A stretch of DNA of 64,000 nt from Aestuariivirga litoralis (GTDB taxonomy: Bacteria > Pseudomonadota > Alphaproteobacteria > Rhizobiales > Aestuariivirgaceae): assembly GCF_015714715.1 (NCBI RefSeq), contig NZ_WAHS01000001.1, positions 1,426,001 to 1,490,000 on the forward strand, given 5' to 3'. Both the position numbers and the translations under genes were made by a program. The first letter of the stretch is position 1. Every line of letters begins with the position of its first letter. The notes under the pieces are model-generated. The model ran no database searches. It had not been told where the DNA came from and was given only the letters and a program-made list of their open reading frames with translations. Below are positions 33,950 through 42,182 of this stretch, one piece after another.

Positions 33950-36331
33950 TTAGTGCGATGATGCGTGGAGATTGCGGATGACAAGATTTTTGCGGGCGGC
34001 AGCAAGTTCCGCCGGATTGTCGGGGGTGAAAATGATCTCGGCCTTTTCGCCGGGCAGAAGATCGATCACATTGTCCGTGTACTGTCCATCGACACCCGTT
34101 TCGGCCATGACGAAGAGCGCAGCCTTTTTGGCAGCGAGCGCGATCACCAGCTTGCCGTTCTTGACGGTGGCGCTGTGGGCGAGTTCCGGGTTGATGATGT
34201 TCAGGGCCTTGTAAGGCTCATGGGCGAAATGCACTCTGCCCTTTGAGCCATCTGCGGCTTCGTAATCGAGAATGAGAATGTGGCCTGCAGGCAGTTCACT
34301 TTTTTTGAGCGTGATGGCATCGACGGCCTTGTCGGCGGGAACCGAGACTTTCACGCCCTTCAACTTCTTCGCAGCACCCGCCGGATCGAGCGTGGTGAGC
34401 GTGAGGGTAAGCGACTGCTTGTCGAGACGGTCATTCACGGCGCGCACGATGATGCCGCCGGATTTCTTGTCTGGCACAGCCATGACGCTGACCGGCGCAT
34501 AGAAGCGGCGGGCCATGTAGTGCATGGCCTTCCAGCCGCCGCCATGATCGAGAGACGACCAGGAGGCCACGGGCCAGGTGTCGTTAAGCTGCCAGTACAA
34601 CGTTCCAAGGCAATGCGGCTTGAGCGAGCGCCAATATTCAATCGCCGTCTTGATGGCCAGGCCCTGCTGGATCTGGCTGACATAAACGAAATTTCCGAAA
34701 TCCTTGGGAAAACGGAAATAGCGGAACATGGTGCCCGCGATGCGCTCATTGCCGCCCTTGTTTTTCTGGTGGCTTTCCATCACCTGGCTGGCGATGTTGA
34801 AGTCTTCTTGGCTGGTGGCGAATTGCTTGATGATATGTAGCGACGGATAAGACTGGAAACCGAATTCGGAACAGAAGCGCGGGGTCACATCGCGGTAGTG
34901 CTCAAAGTCCTTGCTTTCGTGCCAGACTGACCAGAAATGCATATCGCCAGAACGGTCATCATGCCAGGCATCGCCGAATGACAAGAGGCCGGGCGATGGC
35001 GACGATGGCCACCAGTTGATCGATGGGTCGGCCGCTTTGGCGGCCTTTTCAATCGTGTGATTGAGGCGGTCATAGGCGGCCAGATAGCGGTCGCGGTTGG
35101 CTTTTGCTTCCGGAAACCAGCCTAACGCGCCGAGCAATTCATTGTCGCCGCACCACACGGCGATGCAGGCGTGATGCTGCAGGCGGTCTACCTGATAGAT
35201 GACTTCCTGTTCGACTTCGGCGAGGAACTCATTGGTTGCGGGATAGAGATTGCAGGAGAACTGAAAGTCCTGCCAGACCATCAGGCCCAGTTCATCGCAG
35301 AGATCGTAGAACCAGTCTTGCTCATAATAGCCGCCGCCCCAGACGCGGATCATGTTCATGTTGGAATCGACAGCCGCCTGCAGCAGCTTGCGCGTGAGTT
35401 CCGGCGTAGCGCGGCTGGGTAGCGCATCGGCAGGAATCCAGTTGGCGCCTTTGCAGAAGATTTCCTTGCCGTTCACGCGGAAGCCAAAGCGCGCACCGAC
35501 CTTGTCTTTCTGGTTGATCAGATCAATCTGGCGCAGGCCGATGCGCAGCGTTTCGATTTCGCCGCCATGGTCGATCTGCATGTCATAAAGATTCTGTTCG
35601 CCGGAACCGGCGGGCCACCAAAGCTTGGGCTTTGTGATTTTGAAAACAGCGTGGCCATCTGTTGTGGCCAGCGTTTGCCCGGCGAAGGTGATGACGGCAT
35701 CGCCGCCGACTTCCACTTCAACCGACACACTGCCGCTCTTGCTGAAGGTCTGCGTCACGCGCGTTGCTGTCGAGAAGCCCGGCACCAGCCGCATGCGGCC
35801 ATAGGCACCAAAGGGCATGATGGCGAGGTTCCAATCCCAGCCATAATGGCAGGACGGTTTGCGCAGCATGTTGCCGTTCGGGATCGGTGAGTTCCAGTGA
35901 ATGAAGGGCACGAAGTAAGGCTGCGCGTCCTGGCGCTTGTTGCCTTCGGTGATGTTGGATTGGAAGCAGATTTCGATGGTGTTGCGCCCGCGCTTCAGCG
36001 CCTTGGTGGCATCGACCTGATAGCGTTGGAAGCAATTGTCGGCTTTGAGCACCGACTTGTTGTTGATTTTGATCTCAGCCACCGTGTCGATATAATCGAC
36101 ATCCAGCACCCACTTGCCCTCGCCCGCCCATTCAAATTCGCGGCTGGCGATCCAGTCCTGCTCGGCCACCCAGCGCACGTCATATTCATTGCGGCCTTGA
36201 TAGGGATCAGGGATCACGCCTGCGGCGATCAAAGATGAATGCACATCGCCGGGCACAGCATAAGCAGCCTTGTGCTTGCCATCGGCCGAGCGAATGGCCC
36301 ACGCGCCGTGAAGGTTGATCTCTGCCGTCAT
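33950..36331 (-). CDS. Beta-mannosidase-type GH2 glycoside hydrolase
   Basis: A 793-residue exo-acting GH2 enzyme, most like beta-mannosidases, which release mannose from beta-1,4-mannosides. The N-terminal jelly roll has MTAEINLHGAWAIRS-type start, GDVHSSLIAAGVIPDPY and the substrate-binding RKPSCHYGWDW. The barrel has KGANWIPADALPSR and IRVWGGGYYE, the acid/base in CGDNELLGA (Glu about 398), and the nucleophile in FCSEFGFQSYPS (Glu about 489). LYWQLNDTWPVASWSSLD closes the active site. There is no signal peptide, so cleavage is cytoplasmic and depends on the neighbouring ABC importer. Confidence 0.9.
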   Translation of the reverse strand: MTAEINLHGAWAIRSADGKHKAAYAVPGDVHSSLIAAGVIPDPYQGRNEYDVRWVAEQDWIASREFEWAGEGKWVLDVDYIDTVAEIKINNKSVLKADNCFQRYQVDATKALKRGRNTIEICFQSNITEGNKRQDAQPYFVPFIHWNSPIPNGNMLRKPSCHYGWDWNLAIMPFGAYGRMRLVPGFSTATRVTQTFSKSGSVSVEVEVGGDAVITFAGQTLATTDGHAVFKITKPKLWWPAGSGEQNLYDMQIDHGGEIETLRIGLRQIDLINQKDKVGARFGFRVNGKEIFCKGANWIPADALPSRATPELTRKLLQAAVDSNMNMIRVWGGGYYEQDWFYDLCDELGLMVWQDFQFSCNLYPATNEFLAEVEQEVIYQVDRLQHHACIAVWCGDNELLGALGWFPEAKANRDRYLAAYDRLNHTIEKAAKAADPSINWWPSSPSPGLLSFGDAWHDDRSGDMHFWSVWHESKDFEHYRDVTPRFCSEFGFQSYPSLHIIKQFATSQEDFNIASQVMESHQKNKGGNERIAGTMFRYFRFPKDFGNFVYVSQIQQGLAIKTAIEYWRSLKPHCLGTLYWQLNDTWPVASWSSLDHGGGWKAMHYMARRFYAPVSVMAVPDKKSGGIIVRAVNDRLDKQSLTLTLTTLDPAGAAKKLKGVKVSVPADKAVDAITLKKSELPAGHILILDYEAADGSKGRVHFAHEPYKALNIINPELAHSATVKNGKLVIALAAKKAALFVMAETGVDGQYTDNVIDLLPGEKAEIIFTPDNPAELAAARKNLVIRNLHASSH

Positions 36332-36342
36332 ATTATATGCCT

Positions 36343-37461
36343 TTACAGACGGTCGCCGCTCTTGACGTCAAACAGCGAAGATTGCTCCACCCGGAATTTC
36401 AGGCCGACTTTTTCGCCGGGCTTGTAATGTTGGCTGGATTCAACGCGGGCGGAAAGTTTCTGCGCGCCGAGTTCGAGCCAGACCAAGCTGTCGGAACCCA
36501 TCGGCTCCACCAGTTCAACCGTGGCGGGGAAAGCGTCCTTACCCTTGGGGGCGCCGCGGATGATGTCGATATGTTCAGGCCGTGCGCCGAATTCCACATC
36601 TGACCCGGCCGGTGCTGCTGCGGCGAATTCGTAGTCACCCAAGCCCAGCTTGTTGCCTTCGAGCTCCAGCACCGGTGCCTTGGCGGTGCCGGCTACTTTG
36701 GCTTTCAGGAAATTCATCGATGGCGAGCCGATGAAGCCTGCCACATAGCGGTTCACTGGGCGGCTATAGATCCGCAGTGGCGTATCCAGCTGCTGAATGC
36801 TGCCGGATTTCATTACCGCAATGCGATCGGCCAGCGTCATCGCTTCGATCTGGTCATGGGTCACATAGATCATGGTGTTGCCCAGGCGCTGATGCAGGCG
36901 TTTGATTTCAACGCGCAGTTCGGCACGCAGCTTGGCGTCCAAGTTGGAGAGAGGCTCGTCGAACAGGAACACGTCCACGTCACGCACCAAGGCGCGGCCA
37001 ATGGCGACGCGCTGGCGCTGGCCGCCGGAGAGCTGCATGGGCTTCCTGGCCAACAGTGGCTCGATCTGCAGAATTTCAGAGGCGCGCTTCACACGCTTTT
37101 CGATTTCATCCTTGGCCATGCCGGCCACGCGCAGACCGAAGGAGAGATTCCGCTCCACCGTCATTTGCGGATAAAGCGCATAAGACTGGAACACCATGCC
37201 GATGCCGCGTTGCGACGGCTCTTCCCAGGTGACGTTCTTGCCTTTGATGAAGATGCGGCCCTGTGTCGGCTCCAGCAACCCGGCAATGCAATTGAGCAAG
37301 GTGGATTTGCCGCAGCCCGAAGGACCGAGCAGCACCAGGAATTCGCCTTCCGGAATATCGAGGCTCAACTCCTTCAACACTTGCAGCGAGCCGTAGCTCT
37401 GCGCCAGGCTCTGGATCGAGACGCTGTTGGTCTTGGTGGTCTGTTGCGTGGCCGCCATCAT
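36343..37461 (-). CDS. Sugar ABC transporter ATPase (UgpC/MalK type)
   Basis: A 372-residue ATPase of the carbohydrate-uptake-1 class that drives the importer formed by the two permeases. GPSGCGKSTLLNCIAGL is Walker A, LSGGQRQRVAIGRALVRD the signature, and VFLFDEPLSNLDAKLR Walker B with D-loop. VTHDQIEAMTLADRI holds the switch histidine. A C-terminal OB-fold (TOBE) regulatory domain starts near residue 240 (FGARPEHIDI). Two in-frame ATGs (37461, 37458) are possible. It abuts the upstream permease stop with no gap, so it belongs to the same transcript. Confidence 0.93.
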   Translation of the reverse strand: MMAATQQTTKTNSVSIQSLAQSYGSLQVLKELSLDIPEGEFLVLLGPSGCGKSTLLNCIAGLLEPTQGRIFIKGKNVTWEEPSQRGIGMVFQSYALYPQMTVERNLSFGLRVAGMAKDEIEKRVKRASEILQIEPLLARKPMQLSGGQRQRVAIGRALVRDVDVFLFDEPLSNLDAKLRAELRVEIKRLHQRLGNTMIYVTHDQIEAMTLADRIAVMKSGSIQQLDTPLRIYSRPVNRYVAGFIGSPSMNFLKAKVAGTAKAPVLELEGNKLGLGDYEFAAAAPAGSDVEFGARPEHIDIIRGAPKGKDAFPATVELVEPMGSDSLVWLELGAQKLSARVESSQHYKPGEKVGLKFRVEQSSLFDVKSGDRL

Positions 37462-38358
37462 TTATCCCTTCACTGCGCCAGCGGCGATGCCGCGCACAAA
37501 ATACCGCCCTGAGAGGAAATAGATCAGCAGCGGCACTGCGCCCGTCAGCATGGTTGCTGCCATTTCCACATTGTATTCCTTCACGCCCATGGTCGAGGTG
37601 AAGATGTTGTTGAGCTTCACCGTCATCGGATAATTCTGCAGGCCAGCGAAGACCACGCCAAACAGAAAGTCATTCCAAATGCCAGTGACCTGCAAGATGA
37701 CGGCGACCGTGAGCATCGGCACCGACATGGGCAGGAAGACCTGGAACAGAATGCGCCAGAACCCTGCCCCATCCACGCGCGCCGCCTTGAACAGTTCAAC
37801 CGGCAGTGATGCGAAATAATTGCGGAACAGCAGTGTCAAGATCGGCAGGCCGAAGACCGTATGCACGAAGATGACAGCGTAGAGCGTTGAGTAGATCCCC
37901 ATGTTTTTGGTGAGCAGCACCATGGGGAACAGCATTACCTGATAGGGCACGAATGAGCCGATGATCAGGATGGTGAAGAAGCCTTCCGAGAAACGGAATG
38001 GCCAATTGTTCAGCGCATAGCCGGTGGTGATGGCCACCGCGATCGAAACGATGACCGACGGCACTGTGATGATCACCGAGTTCATGAAATTCGGATGGAT
38101 GCCCTTGCATTCAAGGCCGGTGCAGATTTCAAACCAGGCGCGGTACCACGGCGCGAACGTCGGATGCAGCGAGGGCACGAAGAGATTGCCCTGGGCAATT
38201 TCCTCAAGGTTCTTCGTCGAGGTGATCAGAACAATGTAGAGCGGCAAAAGGAAGTAGAGCGATGTAAGGATCAGGAAAGCGTAGACGACGAAACGCTCCC
38301 ACTCGAACCAGCCATGCGGGCGTGGGCCTTGTGGCTCAATGTGCTGTGCCGTGCTCAT
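37462..38358 (-). CDS. Sugar ABC transporter permease (MalG type)
   Basis: A 298-residue inner-membrane protein with six predicted helices. After a short cytoplasmic N-terminus come YAFLILTSLYFLLPLYIVLITSTKN, then the helix carrying VIVSIAVAITTGYALNNWPF. The conserved cytoplasmic EAA loop LPVELFKAARVDGAGFWRILFQVFLPMS contacts the ATPase. The start overlaps the preceding permease stop by four bases. The large first periplasmic loop with two cysteines (ICTGLECKG) is a local feature and could form a disulfide. It forms the translocation pore with its neighbour. Confidence 0.92.
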   Translation of the reverse strand: MSTAQHIEPQGPRPHGWFEWERFVVYAFLILTSLYFLLPLYIVLITSTKNLEEIAQGNLFVPSLHPTFAPWYRAWFEICTGLECKGIHPNFMNSVIITVPSVIVSIAVAITTGYALNNWPFRFSEGFFTILIIGSFVPYQVMLFPMVLLTKNMGIYSTLYAVIFVHTVFGLPILTLLFRNYFASLPVELFKAARVDGAGFWRILFQVFLPMSVPMLTVAVILQVTGIWNDFLFGVVFAGLQNYPMTVKLNNIFTSTMGVKEYNVEMAATMLTGAVPLLIYFLSGRYFVRGIAAGAVKG

Positions 38359-39623
38359 CGTGTCTGCTTGCCTTTCACAAATTCCACATAGATCCAGGGA
38401 ATGAGAATGACGGCCGAGGCCAGCAGCATCATGGTTGACGCGGCAAGGCCGCGGGCAAGGCCGCCCTGGAACAGATATTGATAGACATATTGGGCAGGCA
38501 CCTTGGAAGAGGTGCCGGGGCCGCCGTCGGTCAGGGCCACAACAATGTCATAAACGCGCACGCAGCCCGACGCGACGATCACGAATGTTGTGATCATTAC
38601 CGGGCGCATCATCGGCAGGACGATCTGCAAATAGGTGCGCCATTTCGGGATGCCATCCACACGCGCGGCCTTCCACACTTCTTCGTCCACGCCACGTAGG
38701 CCGGCGAGCATCAGGGCCATGACAAGACCCGTGCCCTGCCAGATACCAGCGATGACCACAGCGTAAATCGAGCGGTTCGGATCGGTGATCCAATCGAAGG
38801 TGAATGAGGTCCAGCCCATATTTCGCACGGATTTTTCCAGGCCGTATTCCGGGCTCATGATCCAGGCCCAAACGTGGCCGGTGACGATGAAAGACAGTGC
38901 GAAAGGATATAAATAGATGGTGCGGAACACACCTTCGGCGCGCACTTTTTGATCCATGAAGACGGCGATCAGGAAGCCGAGGATGAATTCAATTGTGGTG
39001 ACCAGCACAAGATAGATCACGGCGTTGATGCAGGCTGTCCACCAGACGGAGTCCGCGAAGAGTTTTACACGGTAATTGTAGAGACCGACGAAATTGCGGA
39101 AAATCGGGAAAGACTGCGCGTCAGAGAATGAGAAAGCGATGGTCCAGAGCGAGCAGCCAATGAAGGCGAACATTGCGATGAACATCATCGGCACGGAAGC
39201 CAGCTTGGAACTGAAATTGCGATACGGAGCGTTCCACACGCCAGCCGCTAGAATAAAGCAGATCAGAAAAACGCTACCCCACTTCCAGATAAGGTCAACT
39301 GCATCGGCACTCATCCAGGCACCGCCTGTGTACCAAGATACAAAGCCAGCAATCACGCCGATGAGGAAAAGCCCGATGAGGCCGAGACGCTGCCGTTGGC
39401 CACCAAAAGGAATATCAGTCACGTAACTGACAAGCACCATCCCCAGCGAGAGCAGCACAGGCTGCAACGTACCGATTGCGGCGAACGGCCAGTCGAAGAG
39501 CAAAGCGAGCGCGCCCAATAGGGCAATGATCGCGGCTATGCCAGCGCGTACAGGAACGCTGAAGGCCGGCACGTGTGGCGGGCGCATCGCCTGGCCGGGT
39601 GCGGAAAGATCAAGGCTTGTCAT
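38355..39623 (-). CDS. Sugar ABC transporter permease (MalF type)
   Basis: A 422-residue permease, longer than the usual 290-320 residues because of an N-terminal extension with three to four extra hydrophobic segments (IAAIIALLGALALLFDWPFAAI, LGLIGLFLIGVIAGFVSW, VFLICFILAAGVW). The standard six-helix permease follows from about residue 145. The EAA loop is DEEVWKAARVDGIPKWRTYLQIVLP. Such extended MalF-like permeases occur in several rhizobial alpha- and beta-glucoside systems. It pairs with the downstream MalG-type protein, overlapping by four bases, and lies 98 bases behind the binding-protein gene. Confidence 0.92.
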   Translation of the reverse strand: MTSLDLSAPGQAMRPPHVPAFSVPVRAGIAAIIALLGALALLFDWPFAAIGTLQPVLLSLGMVLVSYVTDIPFGGQRQRLGLIGLFLIGVIAGFVSWYTGGAWMSADAVDLIWKWGSVFLICFILAAGVWNAPYRNFSSKLASVPMMFIAMFAFIGCSLWTIAFSFSDAQSFPIFRNFVGLYNYRVKLFADSVWWTACINAVIYLVLVTTIEFILGFLIAVFMDQKVRAEGVFRTIYLYPFALSFIVTGHVWAWIMSPEYGLEKSVRNMGWTSFTFDWITDPNRSIYAVVIAGIWQGTGLVMALMLAGLRGVDEEVWKAARVDGIPKWRTYLQIVLPMMRPVMITTFVIVASGCVRVYDIVVALTDGGPGTSSKVPAQYVYQYLFQGGLARGLAASTMMLLASAVILIPWIYVEFVKGKQTR

Positions 39624-39681
39624 TCAAGGTCTCGCATCAGATGGAAATTCACGCCGCCTCATCATGAAGGCAGCGTGAATG

Positions 39682-39713
39682 ATAAAAGCCCCGGCATTTG
39701 ACGGCCGGGGCTT
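39682..39713 (-). terminator. Intrinsic terminator/attenuator after the binding-protein gene
   Basis: On the minus strand AAGCCCCGGC, an 8-base loop, and GCCGGGGCTT form a perfect 10-base stem followed by TTTTATC. It stands between the binding-protein stop (39722) and the permease start (39623). Partial readthrough would give more binding protein than permease, a common arrangement in ABC importers. Confidence 0.82.
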
Positions 39714-39721
39714 CACGCATA

Positions 39722-40969
39722 TTACATCTTCGGTGCGTTCTTGATGATCTCGGCGAACTTGGCCTGAACATCTTCCGGCTTCATTTCCGGCTTCGAGAAG
39801 AAGTCGGTCAGCAAGTCGCCGATCGCAGTGATCGATTCACCATCGAGCATCTGGCGGTTGGACGGCACGGGGTTCGGATTGTGATCGAGGATTTCGAGAC
39901 CCTTCTTCATGCAATCATTGGCAGCCGCGAGATCCACGTCAGGACGGATCGGCAACGAGCCCTTCTTCAGGTTGAACGCAACCTGGGTCGTTGGGTTGAC
40001 CAGCGTCGAGGCCATCTTGAGCTGTGCCTTTTCCAGATCAGCGTTCTTCGACTTCGGGAAGTAGAACACGTCACCACCGGTATCGAGAGCCGGAGCCAGG
40101 CCGAGGCCGGGCAGGCAATCGTAATCCTTGCCGGGTGTCATCTTGGCCACTTGGAATTCACCGCCGGCCCAGTCGCCCATGATATTGGCGGCAGCCTTGC
40201 CCTGGATCACGAGGGCTGCGGCTTCGTTCCACTGCTTGGTGATCGCCTTGGAGTCGACGATGGCGCGGACTTCACCGATCTTCTTGAACACGTCGGTGTA
40301 AACCGGGCCAGAAGCCAAAGCCACATCACGGTCCTTCATAACCTTGACGTAGTTGTCAGTGCCGGCAAAAGCGATAATCAGGTCGTTGACCAGCAGCGTG
40401 ACAGCCCAGCCCTGAGCAAGCGCTAGCGGCTGAATGCCCTTTTCCTTGAGCTTGGGTGCTGCGGCCAGAAGGTCATTGATGTTCTTCGGCGGTTCGAGTC
40501 CCAGGTCAGTGAAGACCTTGCGGTTGGTCCACATCCACTGGGCGGAGTGCAGGTTCACCGGCACGCAATAGACTTTGCCATCGATGGTGCACGAAGCCAG
40601 CTGGCTCTTCGGACGCAGGATCTCAGCCCACTTTTCCTTGGCGGCCAAATCAGTCAGGTCAAGGAACAGGCCAGCACGGGCCATTTCATCGGCGTCATGG
40701 CCGGGGTTGAACTGCGTGGCACCCATCGGGTTGCCACCCAGAATACGCGACATCATGATGGGGCGGGCCACGTCGCCCGAACCGGAGATGGCACCGTCCA
40801 CCCAATGATCACCCGAGGCATCAACGGCCTTGGCGAATTCGGCAACGGCGGCAGCTTCACCACCAGACGTCCACCAGTGGGTCACTTCAATGTCAGTCGC
40901 CTTGGCTGAGCCCATGGCAAACAGCGAAGCCGAGAGCGCCAAAGCGGCAGCAAATTTCTTCAATCCCAT
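39722..40969 (-). CDS. Sugar ABC transporter substrate-binding protein
   Basis: A 415-residue periplasmic binding protein (family 1 carbohydrate SBP). The signal peptide MGLKKFAAALALSASLFAMG ends with SAKA before TDIEV, a good signal-peptidase I site near residue 24. IEVTHWWTSGGEAAAV is the usual opening strand of sugar SBPs, and GDVARPIMMSRILGGNPMGATQFN resembles mannose/glucose-type binding proteins. It is the first gene of the minus-strand sugar operon, with a strong ribosome site GGGAGG ahead of the ATG. Two LacI-like operators lie upstream. Confidence 0.93.
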   Translation of the reverse strand: MGLKKFAAALALSASLFAMGSAKATDIEVTHWWTSGGEAAAVAEFAKAVDASGDHWVDGAISGSGDVARPIMMSRILGGNPMGATQFNPGHDADEMARAGLFLDLTDLAAKEKWAEILRPKSQLASCTIDGKVYCVPVNLHSAQWMWTNRKVFTDLGLEPPKNINDLLAAAPKLKEKGIQPLALAQGWAVTLLVNDLIIAFAGTDNYVKVMKDRDVALASGPVYTDVFKKIGEVRAIVDSKAITKQWNEAAALVIQGKAAANIMGDWAGGEFQVAKMTPGKDYDCLPGLGLAPALDTGGDVFYFPKSKNADLEKAQLKMASTLVNPTTQVAFNLKKGSLPIRPDVDLAAANDCMKKGLEILDHNPNPVPSNRQMLDGESITAIGDLLTDFFSKPEMKPEDVQAKFAEIIKNAPKM

Positions 40970-41028
40970 GACAGTTTCCTCCCTTGTCTTATATTGGGTG
41001 AACGGACGGTAACGCAGGATTTTTGATT

Positions 41029-41042
41029 TTGCAACGTTTCAA
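41029..41042. promoter_or_regulatory. LacI-type operator, proximal to the ABC importer operon
   Basis: TTGCAACGTTTCAA is a 14-base palindrome with one mismatched pair and the central CG typical of LacI-family operators. It lies about 60 bases upstream of the binding-protein ATG, in the region where that promoter should be. The adjacent lacI gene makes the match meaningful. Confidence 0.68.
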
Positions 41043-41074
41043 GAATAATTATTTTGAACTCCAAATTATTGCGC

Positions 41075-41093
41075 TGCACAATGGTTTTGTGCA
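41075..41093. promoter_or_regulatory. Perfect inverted repeat in the divergent control region
   Basis: TGCACAA and TTGTGCA are perfect 7-base arms around a 5-base centre. The element lies midway between the two LacI-like operators and differs from them in sequence, so it may bind a second regulator. It is followed by CTTTTTC, so a small hairpin is the alternative. Confidence 0.5.
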
Positions 41094-41105
41094 CTTTTTC
41101 TGGAC

Positions 41106-41119
41106 TTGAAACGATTCAG
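41106..41119. promoter_or_regulatory. LacI-type operator near the lacI start
   Basis: TTGAAACGATTCAG has the same half-site TTGAAAC as the element at 41029, matching it in five of seven positions on the other arm, around a central CG. It is 22 bases before the repressor ATG, where binding would block the repressor's own transcript. Confidence 0.6.
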
Positions 41120-41141
41120 GAAATCAGTAACGTGTCGCCGC

Positions 41142-42182
41142 ATGTCCGAGAAGCCCGATAAACGCCCAACACTCAAGTCACTTGCCGAAATTACCGGCCT
41201 GGGCATTTCAACGGTCAGCCAGGCGCTGCGCAACAGCCCCGAAATATCGGCAGAGACAAGGAAGCGCGTGCAGCTTGCCGCGCAGCAGGCGGGTTACCGC
41301 CCCAATCGCGCCGGGGTGCGCCTGCGCACCGGAAAGAGCAACGTCATCACGCTGGTGCTCAACCCGCAGGATGGGAGTTCCAGCGAGTTCACCAACCAGG
41401 ACAACAATTCAGGGTTCTTCGCCAACATTGTTTACGGCATTTCCGAAGCTCTGGCGGGGACGAGCTATCATTTGGTGGTGACGCCCTACTCGCTTTCCGA
41501 CCCGATGGCACCGATCCGCTATATCGTTGAGACCAACTCAGCTGACGGCGTCATCATCTCGCGCACCGAGCCCAATGATCCGCGGGTGCGCTACATGGTG
41601 GAAAACAACATGCCCTTTGCCACGCATGGGCGCACGCAGATGGGCATCGAACACGCCTATTTTGATTTCGATAACGCGGCCTATGCCTATGAGGCAGTGA
41701 AACTTCTCAGCGCGAGTGGCCGCAAGCGCCTGGCACTATTTTGCCCGCCGCCGATGCTCACTTACTATCTTCACACGGTGCAGGGATTTGAGCGCGGCCT
41801 CGCAGAGACAGGTGCAACGGGCTATTCGATCGGGTCGGTCAGCAGCGATTCTGGCCTGGAAGGATTGCGCGCGGCAGGGTTTGAACTAGCGCACCGCCGC
41901 GATGCGCCAGATGGGATCATCTGCACGTCATCCAGCATGGTGATGCCGCTGATCATCGGCATGCGCGACGGCAATAAGGAGATCGGCCGAGATTTTGACC
42001 TGGTGGCCAAGCCGCTGAGCGCCCTCATTGCCCTCACCCAGCCCAAGGTCATCGGCATTGACGAGGATTTCCGGATGGCGGGGGGTGCGCTTGGCCGCAT
42101 GGTGATGGCGCGTATTGCAGGAACCGAGCCAATTGTATTACAAATGCTCGACCAACCAAAAACACTGCGAGGAAACACGTGA
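41142..42182 (+). CDS. LacI-family transcriptional regulator
   Basis: A 346-residue repressor. The N-terminal helix-turn-helix is TLKSLAEITGLGISTVSQAL with the hinge helix RPNRAGVRLRTGK. The remaining part is the periplasmic-binding-protein-like effector domain (FFANIVYGISEAL, ADGVIISRTEPNDPRV, GIDEDFRMAGGALG). It should sense the imported sugar or a catabolic product. The ATG at 41142 begins right before the HTH. A TTG at 41106 would lie within the proposed operator. It overlaps the downstream aldolase-like gene by four bases (GTGA), so regulator and enzymes are co-transcribed. Confidence 0.93.
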   Translation: MSEKPDKRPTLKSLAEITGLGISTVSQALRNSPEISAETRKRVQLAAQQAGYRPNRAGVRLRTGKSNVITLVLNPQDGSSSEFTNQDNNSGFFANIVYGISEALAGTSYHLVVTPYSLSDPMAPIRYIVETNSADGVIISRTEPNDPRVRYMVENNMPFATHGRTQMGIEHAYFDFDNAAYAYEAVKLLSASGRKRLALFCPPPMLTYYLHTVQGFERGLAETGATGYSIGSVSSDSGLEGLRAAGFELAHRRDAPDGIICTSSSMVMPLIIGMRDGNKEIGRDFDLVAKPLSALIALTQPKVIGIDEDFRMAGGALGRMVMARIAGTEPIVLQMLDQPKTLRGNT

